Origin: Candidatus Phocaeicola excrementigallinarum
Lineage (GTDB): Bacteria > Bacteroidota > Bacteroidia > Bacteroidales > Bacteroidaceae
Length of the DNA stretch: 64,000 nucleotides
Direction: 5' to 3'
Assembly (NCBI GenBank): GCA_019120125.1
Contig: DWVR01000001.1
Coordinates: 1-64,000, forward strand
Shown: piece after piece, positions 57,192 through 64,000 of the stretch
Position numbering within the stretch: position 1 is the stretch's first letter
Layout of the letters: each line of letters starts with the position of its first letter
The notes under the pieces: model-generated
Told to the model about the DNA's origin: nothing
The model's database searches: none
The model's input: the letters and a program-made list of their open reading frames with translations, nothing else
Program-made: the position numbers and the translations under genes

Positions 57192-57199
57192 CAAAATTA
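57192..57199 (-). promoter_or_regulatory. Probable -7 box of the metal permease gene
   Basis: TAatTTTG on the - strand, 24 bp before the permease start; the -33 position does not match TTTG. Confidence 0.5.
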
Positions 57200-57232
57200 A
57201 GGAAATATTCCGTTCAGCGGATGGCTTCCGCC

Positions 57233-59617
57233 TTATTTCCCCGAAAAAATCAGGGTGGCCTTTCCCGAAAACGGCTCGCCTTCCGATGTGATTCCTTCCA
57301 GCACGGCGGTATAGTTTGCGGGAGTGTCGGCGGTATGGAACGTGACGGTGGCTTTCCCGTCCCTGAATGTCACTTTCGGGTTCCAGTAGAGGGTGGTCCG
57401 GTCATCTCTGTCCGGCTGGTCGTGTTTCCCGTAGTGGGGCGAGTAGAATTCCACGGGCTTCTGCACGCCCAGCGGTGTCACGTATCCGAAGTTCGGGTGG
57501 ACATATACCGCTCCTCCTTCTCCCCGTTTGGTGGTGATGGAGATAATCAGATTGTATTTCGCGCCGAAAAAGGAGACGCACTGGATGCCTTTCAGGATGT
57601 CTATCTGCTGCACGTCGTCTTTGTTGATGCCGCCGTCCAGTATCATCCCGGCCGCGTCCGATCCTTCCATAGGATTGTCGTCGAGCACGAGGAGCGCGCC
57701 TTTCCCTCTTCCTCCTCTGAACGCACGGAAATCCACTCCCGCATATGCGCGGATGTAAGTGCGCAGGTCCTGTATGCCCGATTGCTGGATGTCGTCCTCT
57801 TTCAGCGAGATGCTGGCCATGCGCTCGTATTCGTTCAGGTATTCCTTCGGCTTCCGTGCCGTGACGTGGATGTCGGCGAGGTAGTAGTTTCTTATGCCGT
57901 TGAGCAGGGTCATTTTTCTGACGGCCTTTTCCGCATAGTCCACGGAGAGTGGCATGTTGTCTGTGACGGACGGAGAGAGATAGAGCCTTCCGGTGTGGGC
58001 GGTGGAAGGATATGTCTCCGCTTCTGTCTCCAGCACCACGCGGGTGCTTCCGCTTTTCCTTTCGGCCGAGAGCATGTACCGGGTGGAGTCGGGAAACTCG
58101 AATCCGTTGAACTCAAACCGTCCGTCCTCGTCCGTAGTGGCCTGCACGATTCCGGGAGTGTCCGACACGTGCAGGCTGACCGATGCGTTCTTCACGGCCT
58201 TCCGGCTTACGCGTGTGCTTACCCTTCCCCGAATGGACATGGAGGCCTCCGGCAGGATGGCAGGCTCGTGGAGTTTCCCTTGCAGCATGTCTTCCATGTC
58301 ATACCGGCACCATGCCTGTATGCGCATCAGCAGGTCCAGACAGTAGTCGGCTTTCGCGGTGTCGGGCGTGCGGAAATACCAGGCCGGGTCTTCCACCGGG
58401 CCTTTGATGTCGGACGAGAGGAGCAGACCGGAACAGATGGTCTGCAGGGAGTCCGGAAGGATGTTTTCCGCATCGGTTACCGACAGGGCCGCCGTGCCGG
58501 AAAGCGGCTGTCCGTTTTTGTCTTTCAGACTCATTTCAAGCGAGATTTCCTTGTGCGGCTCAAACCGCACCGGTCCGTGCAGGACGATGTGCGTGAGCGG
58601 ATTGTGCGTGCCGCGTACGAACAGGGAGCGTCTGCTCAGCACACGTCCGTTCCGGCAGAGATAGAAACTCGCCACCCCGCTTCGGAACAAGGAATCGGGA
58701 AACAAGGTGTGGGTCTGTCCGCTTTCCCAGGGTTCCGCATATACGGTAAGGTCTCTGTTTATGGCTATGATTTGCAGGGAGTCGCCGGGTGTGTCTTTCC
58801 CCCGGACGACCGAGAGGTAGATGGTTCCGTTTCTCCTGATGGCCCTCAGCGCGTATCCTTGGCTGTGCGCATGGGGGAGGGCGAAGGTCTTTTCCCTGCC
58901 GGACGCGTCGCGGCATACGGCGCGGTAGCTTGTTCCCGCTTTTGGGGTGAAGGAGAAGTCGCCCATTCCTTGGTGTACGGTCTGAATGTGGCAGACCGTA
59001 TCCTGTTTGTCTCCGATCACCCATCCGTGTACGCCGGAGTGCCTTCCGTCAGGGAACTCCGCCTTGAAAGCCACCCGGCATACGTTTTCCGTTATCATGT
59101 TTCCCCCTTCGGGATAGAACGCCACGTGGTAGTCCTCACTTCCGTAAGTGGTTTCTTCCGCATTCTGTTCTCCACTTCTCACCGGAACAATCCGGATGGG
59201 CCGTGCGAAGAACTTGTTCCGCTCCATGTTCTGCATGTAGCGTGTGTAGCACCGCAGCATATACCGTCCCTCTCCGATGTGGAACGGGATGGGGATATAG
59301 CCGTATATGCATCCGGTGCTGTCCTTGGCCTGCCTCACCCTGACCTTCAGCGTGTCGTCCGGACTGACCAGCTCGGCGTAGACGTACCGGCTGAGGGTCT
59401 CCTCGCGGAGTGTGGAAGCGTCCGTCAGGAAGTGGCGCATCCAGATGGTGTCGCCGGGGATGTATGTCGCCTTGTCCGTCATGGTGTACAGCTTCTCCCT
59501 CGGGAACAAGGCGTATTGCCTCCCCGTCAGCCGGATGAGGCTATCTCCGGAGATTGTGTCTGCATGGAGGCAGCCCCATCCCGACATTATAATAAGGAAT
59601 AGGAGGATGCGGTACAT
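57233..59617 (-). CDS. Secreted MG2/plug-domain protein without a barrel
   Basis: From MYRILLFLIIMSGWGCLHAD at 59617 it has 794 residues. After the signal peptide come macroglobulin-type beta domains (LYTMTDKATYIPGDTIWMRHFL is MG2-like). A carboxypeptidase-regulatory-like module (about 485-560, SIRGRVSTRVSRKAVKNASVSL) and a TonB-plug-like domain (about 610-720, LRTYIRAYAGVDFRAFRGGRGKGALLVLDDNPMEG, DVQQIDILKG) follow. It stops without a transmembrane barrel. The family is known in Bacteroidota as large surface/periplasmic proteins of unclear role. It shows no partner gene here. Confidence 0.8.
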   Translation of the reverse strand: MYRILLFLIIMSGWGCLHADTISGDSLIRLTGRQYALFPREKLYTMTDKATYIPGDTIWMRHFLTDASTLREETLSRYVYAELVSPDDTLKVRVRQAKDSTGCIYGYIPIPFHIGEGRYMLRCYTRYMQNMERNKFFARPIRIVPVRSGEQNAEETTYGSEDYHVAFYPEGGNMITENVCRVAFKAEFPDGRHSGVHGWVIGDKQDTVCHIQTVHQGMGDFSFTPKAGTSYRAVCRDASGREKTFALPHAHSQGYALRAIRRNGTIYLSVVRGKDTPGDSLQIIAINRDLTVYAEPWESGQTHTLFPDSLFRSGVASFYLCRNGRVLSRRSLFVRGTHNPLTHIVLHGPVRFEPHKEISLEMSLKDKNGQPLSGTAALSVTDAENILPDSLQTICSGLLLSSDIKGPVEDPAWYFRTPDTAKADYCLDLLMRIQAWCRYDMEDMLQGKLHEPAILPEASMSIRGRVSTRVSRKAVKNASVSLHVSDTPGIVQATTDEDGRFEFNGFEFPDSTRYMLSAERKSGSTRVVLETEAETYPSTAHTGRLYLSPSVTDNMPLSVDYAEKAVRKMTLLNGIRNYYLADIHVTARKPKEYLNEYERMASISLKEDDIQQSGIQDLRTYIRAYAGVDFRAFRGGRGKGALLVLDDNPMEGSDAAGMILDGGINKDDVQQIDILKGIQCVSFFGAKYNLIISITTKRGEGGAVYVHPNFGYVTPLGVQKPVEFYSPHYGKHDQPDRDDRTTLYWNPKVTFRDGKATVTFHTADTPANYTAVLEGITSEGEPFSGKATLIFSGK

Positions 59618-59654
59618 ATAAAAGATTAATTTTGATAATATAAGCAGTTCGTTT

Positions 59655-60338
59655 TTAGTAGTCAAGAGGAAAATCTTTTGGTCCCCAGATATTATCGGCT
59701 AGTACAGTTATAGTCGTTTCTTGTTTTAATCTTTCCACATCAAGTTTTAAAATGAATTCTACATGTTTTTGGAATGCATAGGTAGATGAACTTCCATTGG
59801 CGTATCCTAGTAAGTTGCATCTGATCACAAAATAAAGAATAGGAATATGAGATGCACTTTCTTTTGTTGATACATGAATTAGCTTGACTTCTTTGACATA
59901 AGATGAATAACCATGATAGCTTTCATTATGTAAGCATGCACCTTGGGCTATTGCATATAGACTGTTGTGGCTAAATTCTTCGTCCCAATATACATGTAAT
60001 GGGAATGAGCATCCGTTTATATTGACTGCGCCATGATAAGATCTATCACTTAGAGCACGGCTTAGTACAGTATCCGGCATAACCACCTCTTTCGCGTTGT
60101 CGCGTATTTCCTTCAACTTCATGAGCTTGTTTATAAACTCATTGCGATATTCGTCTGTCAGTGGCTGGTTACTTTCATACGAGATTGGCATGTACGGGAA
60201 TCCGTACTCTGTCGCGATGGCTTTCAGTTTGTTTAAGCTTTGCTCCTGTTGGGAGATTTCCGGCATTGTGTTTTCTTGTGAACAGCCTGCAAAAAGGAAT
60301 GCGATACTTAGTAAGCATCCGTAAAGTAGTTTTTTCAT
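59655..60338 (-). CDS. Hypothetical lipoprotein
   Basis: The 227-residue protein has a lipoprotein signal (MKKLLYGCLLSIAFLFAGC, lipobox FAGC) followed by a Gln/Glu-rich helical stretch and a beta-rich C-terminal region. I do not recognise a family. Its base composition is clearly more A/T-rich than that of the genes on either side, which could mean separate origin. It is 37 bp upstream of the MG2/plug gene on the same strand. Confidence 0.75.
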   Translation of the reverse strand: MKKLLYGCLLSIAFLFAGCSQENTMPEISQQEQSLNKLKAIATEYGFPYMPISYESNQPLTDEYRNEFINKLMKLKEIRDNAKEVVMPDTVLSRALSDRSYHGAVNINGCSFPLHVYWDEEFSHNSLYAIAQGACLHNESYHGYSSYVKEVKLIHVSTKESASHIPILYFVIRCNLLGYANGSSSTYAFQKHVEFILKLDVERLKQETTITVLADNIWGPKDFPLDY

Positions 60339-60698
60339 ATCGGTTATATTTTTAAGGTCAGTAATTTTCTAACAAGGTTCTTATATAATATGATGCCGTA
60401 TGCAATATAAGAATAATTATTTGATTATACAAGGAAATAGGTGACGGATTGCATTGGTAATTGTTGTCTGATGGGACATCTTAGAGTGTTTATATAAATA
60501 AGGTATAGCATGCCGCGTCTGCCTGAAACTTAGTTGCGTTTTTATTAATTATCTGAGCGTGTACGAAAACGGGATTCCATCGCTGGAAAAAGTGTTTTCA
60601 GGCGGTATTCCCATGGCTTTCCGTGAAATCCGATAAAATGCTTTTGTTGTTCTGGATCGGAGGAAAACACCCCTGTAATGGCTTCTGGATGGGGCTGG
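60339..60698. other. A/T-rich intergenic region before the repeat array
   Basis: No gene is supported. It is rich in A/T up to about 60560, then more mixed. Short frames here resemble nothing. No clear -7 element for the lipoprotein gene could be found. Confidence 0.4.
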
Positions 60699-60780
60699 AA
60701 AACGCCCTGACGTTTTGGATGAAACGTTTAGGCGTTTTGGTCGAAACGCCGAAGCGTTTTTTTAAAACGTCTAGGCGTTT
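60699..60780. repeat. Second array of four AAACG-N6-CGTTT palindromes
   Basis: Units at 60700-60715, 60722-60737, 60744-60759 and 60765-60780, centres 22, 22 and 21 bp apart. The second unit, AAACGTTTAGGCGTTT, is identical to the second unit of the array at 41144. Units 1-2 and 3-4 can pair into longer hairpins (about 14 of 17 positions each). It stands about 260 bp upstream of the susC-like start. Confidence 0.85.
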
Positions 60781-61041
60781 TATTTTCCGCGGAATGCGAT
60801 TTTTTTTTTGAACTTTTTTGATTGTTGGCTTGAATTATCTAAATTATTATTATCTTTACTCTCAGTGTGTGAAAAATGTATTAATTAATGGCGGTAAGAC
60901 TGTTAAAATTAAGAAAGAAGGATTCTTCTGCCGGAATTTTTTCAAGACGGCCGCGGAACTGAATTCTTGTCAGAGAAAATCCACTTGTATGGTCTGGCAA
61001 ATTTTGGTTCGGAATTGTTTGTTTAATTAATCTTATAATCT
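60781..61041 (+). promoter_or_regulatory. Leader and promoter region of the susC-like gene
   Basis: A T tract and A/T-rich run are followed by a possible -7 TAtcTTTA near 60853-60860. The leader would be roughly 170 nt. It contains alternating G/C-rich and T-rich patches but no structure I can name. Confidence 0.35.
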
Positions 61042-64000
61042 ATGTTTAAAAAATTCAAGTCAGTAAGCATGCTGTTGGCTCTTGCGGGAGCCGTCCCGGG
61101 CGGGATAGTCTATGCTGCTCCTGTACCTGATGTGAATGCTGTGGAAAGCACTCAGCAACAGTCTCAGTGTACGGGTGTCGTGCTGGACGAAACAGGCGAG
61201 ACGGTAATCGGTGCGTCCGTAGTGGTTAAAGGAACGACTAATGGTGCTCTCACCGACATGGACGGAAAATTCTCTCTTCCAAATGTGAAGAAGGGGGATG
61301 TGATCCAGATCTCTTTTATCGGTTATCAGACCGTGGAGGTGAAATGGGACGGAAACCCTATCAGCGTAACACTGAGCGGTGACGAACAGATGTTGGACGA
61401 AGTGGTGGTGACCGGTTACGGTGGCGTACAGAAAGCCAAGACCATGACCGCTTCCGCATCTGTAGTGAAGGTGGAACAGTTGGCGAAACTCCCTGTTACC
61501 TCCATGGCGGAAGGTCTGGGAGGTCGTGTGGCCGGTGTGATCACGCAGCAGCCCTCCGGTGCCCCGGGTGAGAACATCCGTATCTGGATCCGTGGTGGTG
61601 AGGAGATCCTTTATGTGATCGACGATGTGGTGATGGAGAATGACCAAGGTAACGAGTTCTTCAGCCGCCTGCGTCCGGACGATATCGCGTCCATGTCTGT
61701 GTTGAAGGATGCGGCCGCTACCGCGGTTTACGGTCCTCGTGCAAAGAACGGTGTAGTGGTGATCGCCACCAAGCGTGGTACGGAAGGTGCGCCGACCATC
61801 ACATTCAGCCAGAAGCTCTCGGCCATGACCCCTTCCTACCGTGCGAAGGGCATGAGTGCTTACGAGTATGCGCAGGCACGCAATGAGGTGGAGTTCGCGA
61901 CCCGTCAGGAGAATCCGAGCTACAACAACACGGAAATGTCGAAGTATTACATGGGCGACCTGTGGCAGAAGGGATACGACCGTAACAGCATCATGAACAT
62001 GGTGAACGAGAAGTACGGCATGAACTATACGATGGATCAGATCAACGACCTTTTCGACCCGTTTGCCACTCAGGGCGGAAACATCCAGGACTATTATTCC
62101 ACTTACGATCCGTGGGATATGTTCGACCACGTGCAGCCGATGTACCAGACCAACCTGAGCATGAGGGGCGGTGGCGAGCGCATCAAGTACTATTCCAGCT
62201 TGGGTTATCTGAAGCAGGAAGGTATCAGCGACTCGTACGACTACGAGCAGATCAACATCATCCTGAATACGGATGCCTATCTGCTGGAGGACAAGAGCCT
62301 GAAATTCACCTTCAACCTGAACGGCCATACGACGAACCGCAACCAGCCGGCTGTAGGTGATGTGTTTACACAGGCGATGTACGGGCATACCATGCCTACC
62401 AGACCGGAGACATGGAGTACGGGACTGCCGAAACAAGGTTCTCCCAAGTCGTTGTTGAATAACGGCTTCAATGACTCGGAGGCTTACCGTTTCCAGATGA
62501 ACGCCGCATTGAAGTGGAATGTGCCTTGGGTGGAAGGACTCTCCGCCAGCGCGAGTGTGAACTTCACCACTACCTACAACCGTGATAAGAAGTTCAGCCA
62601 CGATGAAGAAGGCGTGTACGGAAATCCGGCAGCCACGTCCACCACATCGTACAACCAGAACAACGCCAAGCTGTACGAATACTGGTACAACTACAAGCTG
62701 CTGACCGGTATCTTCCAGATTGACTACAACCGCTCGTTCGGCAAGCATAACTTGGGCGTGATGGCCAACTACCAGAGCCAGGTGCGCCGCGAGAACTGGT
62801 CATCGCACCAGAAACACGGCTATCCTACCACATTAGCCCCACAGACTGATCTGGGTGCTTCCATGGATTCAATGGGAGGTTCGGCTAAGGACTGGGGATC
62901 GGCTTCTTATATCTTCCGTCTGACCTACGACTACGACAACAAATACCTGTTCCAGTACAGCGGAAACTACAACGGTTCGCTGAGCTACAGCCCTGACAAA
63001 CGCTGGGGATATTTCCAGGCGGTGTCTTTGGGTTGGGTGATGAGCGAGGAAGGATGGTTCAAGAGAGCCATCAATCCGAAAGCCATCAGCATGTTGAAGA
63101 TCCGCGGCGGTTTCGGTCTGGTTGGTAACGAGGTAGGTGATCCGTTCTCTTATCTTACCAGCTATACGCAGAATCCGACCCGTCTGCTGTTTGGCGCCAA
63201 CATGGCTTCCAATGTGGGTTGGTATGTGGGCCAGGTGGCCAGCGACTTGTCATGGTCCAGCAGTAAGCAGATGGGTCTCGGTCTCGACTTCGGATTCCTG
63301 AACGACCGTCTGACCGGTAGCTTCGACACTTTCCTTTATTTGAACAAGGGTGATGAGATGAACATGACGGACGACATGATCCGTACGGATATTCTGGGTA
63401 TGCCGAATGTGCCGAAGATCAATGCTCCGTATGTAACCAACCGCAAGGGCGGTTATGAGATCCAGCTCAACTGGCAGGACCGCATTGGCAAGGTGGGCTA
63501 TCGCCTCGGTCTGACCCTTTCTCACTGGGATGAGATTACCACACGCCATTCAAGTACCGCTTCTGACTGGTATTATGACGTATGGGATACTGTGGGGAAA
63601 CGTTACATGAATGAAGTGTATGGCTTTGCCCTCAAGACCGACGGATTGTTCGGAAGTTGGAACGAGATGTATAACTCCATGCTCCACAGTACACGCAACA
63701 AGACACTGGGTACGATGAAGACAGTGGATATCAACGGTGACGGTCAGGTGAACGACTATTATTGTTTGAATGTGGCTGGCGATGTGCCTTTGACACAATA
63801 TGGTGTCACTGTGGGTGCGGATTGGAACGGATTCGATCTGGAACTCTTCTTCCAGGGTGCCCATCAGGTAACCGGTGCGATGCCTTCTCCGTTCCGCAGC
63901 CAGCAAAGCTGGATGTGGAACTACGGACAGTACGGATTCCAGAACGCCTACACACCGAGCAACCCGGATACGGATGCCGCACTTCCGATTCCGGTTTCAG
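61042..64000 (+). CDS. SusC/RagA-type TonB-dependent transporter, 3' truncated by the window
   Basis: The first 986 codons are open to the window end. A signal peptide (MFKKFKSVSMLLALAGAVPG...VYA) precedes a carboxypeptidase-regulatory-like domain (about 42-112, TGVVLDETGETVIGASVVVKG) and the SusC-type box LDEVVVTGYG (118-127). The plug follows (SMAEGLGGRVAGVITQQPSG, IRGGEEILYVIDDV, DIASMSVLKDAAATAVYGPR), then the barrel. This class imports oligosaccharides or peptides with a SusD lipoprotein, expected just beyond the window. Upstream lie a palindrome array and a long leader, hinting at a polysaccharide utilisation locus. Confidence 0.95.
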   Translation, partial: MFKKFKSVSMLLALAGAVPGGIVYAAPVPDVNAVESTQQQSQCTGVVLDETGETVIGASVVVKGTTNGALTDMDGKFSLPNVKKGDVIQISFIGYQTVEVKWDGNPISVTLSGDEQMLDEVVVTGYGGVQKAKTMTASASVVKVEQLAKLPVTSMAEGLGGRVAGVITQQPSGAPGENIRIWIRGGEEILYVIDDVVMENDQGNEFFSRLRPDDIASMSVLKDAAATAVYGPRAKNGVVVIATKRGTEGAPTITFSQKLSAMTPSYRAKGMSAYEYAQARNEVEFATRQENPSYNNTEMSKYYMGDLWQKGYDRNSIMNMVNEKYGMNYTMDQINDLFDPFATQGGNIQDYYSTYDPWDMFDHVQPMYQTNLSMRGGGERIKYYSSLGYLKQEGISDSYDYEQINIILNTDAYLLEDKSLKFTFNLNGHTTNRNQPAVGDVFTQAMYGHTMPTRPETWSTGLPKQGSPKSLLNNGFNDSEAYRFQMNAALKWNVPWVEGLSASASVNFTTTYNRDKKFSHDEEGVYGNPAATSTTSYNQNNAKLYEYWYNYKLLTGIFQIDYNRSFGKHNLGVMANYQSQVRRENWSSHQKHGYPTTLAPQTDLGASMDSMGGSAKDWGSASYIFRLTYDYDNKYLFQYSGNYNGSLSYSPDKRWGYFQAVSLGWVMSEEGWFKRAINPKAISMLKIRGGFGLVGNEVGDPFSYLTSYTQNPTRLLFGANMASNVGWYVGQVASDLSWSSSKQMGLGLDFGFLNDRLTGSFDTFLYLNKGDEMNMTDDMIRTDILGMPNVPKINAPYVTNRKGGYEIQLNWQDRIGKVGYRLGLTLSHWDEITTRHSSTASDWYYDVWDTVGKRYMNEVYGFALKTDGLFGSWNEMYNSMLHSTRNKTLGTMKTVDINGDGQVNDYYCLNVAGDVPLTQYGVTVGADWNGFDLELFFQGAHQVTGAMPSPFRSQQSWMWNYGQYGFQNAYTPSNPDTDAALPIPVS

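Noticed and set aside
57005-59602. 865-codon open frame on the + strand
   Set aside because: Antisense shadow of the MG2/plug gene, caused by its G/C-rich codon use; composition is Val/Arg/His-rich without domains.
60623-60811. 62-codon frame through the palindrome array
   Set aside because: Encoded almost wholly by repeat sequence, with no start signal or similarity.
61060-62748. 562-codon open frame on the - strand
   Set aside because: It is antisense to the clear SusC-like gene; the translated sequence has no family pattern and the + strand has signal peptide, plug and barrel motifs.

Overview
The window comes from a Bacteroidales genome, most likely Bacteroides or Phocaeicola. The evidence is a SusC/RagA TonB-dependent transporter, a fused MurF-alanine racemase, a Suf operon directly behind infB-cvpA, several SusC-related barrel proteins, glycoside hydrolases with secretion signals, and many promoters of the Bacteroidota type (-33 TTTG, -7 TAnnTTTG). 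The species assignment is an inference from gene content; no rRNA gene is present.

Layout. 1-3.2 kb is the end of the ribosomal alpha operon (rpmJ-rpsM-rpsK-rpsD-rpoA-rplQ), closed by a strong terminator. 3.2-4.1 kb is a gene-free stretch with two divergent tRNAs (Phe on -, Pro on +). 4.1-14.5 kb is a + strand run: rimP-nusA-infB, preceded by a promoter and a possible attenuator, then cvpA and sufBCDS. 14.5-14.8 kb holds a promoter-plus-terminator unit that looks like a small RNA. waaA and gltX (-) and a PgpH-type HD phosphodiesterase (+) follow. 19.8-22.1 kb is an unusual pair: KduI with an apparent signal peptide and a galactitol-type PTS EIIC without other PTS parts. 22.5-23.5 kb is an ECF sigma/anti-sigma pair. 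23.6-29.2 kb is a topA-aroK-speA-argB operon on the - strand.

29.5-40.8 kb is an accessory block read leftwards: a GH20 hexosaminidase, a membrane-spanning TPR-HTH regulator, and three plug/barrel outer-membrane proteins with no SusD partner. 41.3-44.7 kb carries murF-alr and a GSCFA protein, divergent from dxs-trkA and a FimB/Mfa2-like lipoprotein with a very acidic linker (44.8-49.6 kb). 49.6-51.7 kb has small housekeeping genes (DUF3109, rnhB, an Imm17-like membrane protein, tsaE). 51.9-57.2 kb holds secreted hydrolases (metallophosphoesterase, SGNH esterase, GH29 fucosidase) and a lone ABC-3 metal permease. 57.2-60.3 kb has a large MG2/plug-domain protein and a lipoprotein. The window ends inside a SusC-like gene.

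The most intriguing unexplained structures are two arrays of four AAACG-N6-CGTTT palindromes with a 21-22 bp period. They lie about 260-320 bp upstream of the GH20 gene and the susC gene. Others are an apparent solo/filled pair of a GAGGCTGTCTCA palindrome, the orphan small RNA unit, and the exported KduI/orphan EIIC pair. Functions below are inferred from sequence reading alone; no database search was run.
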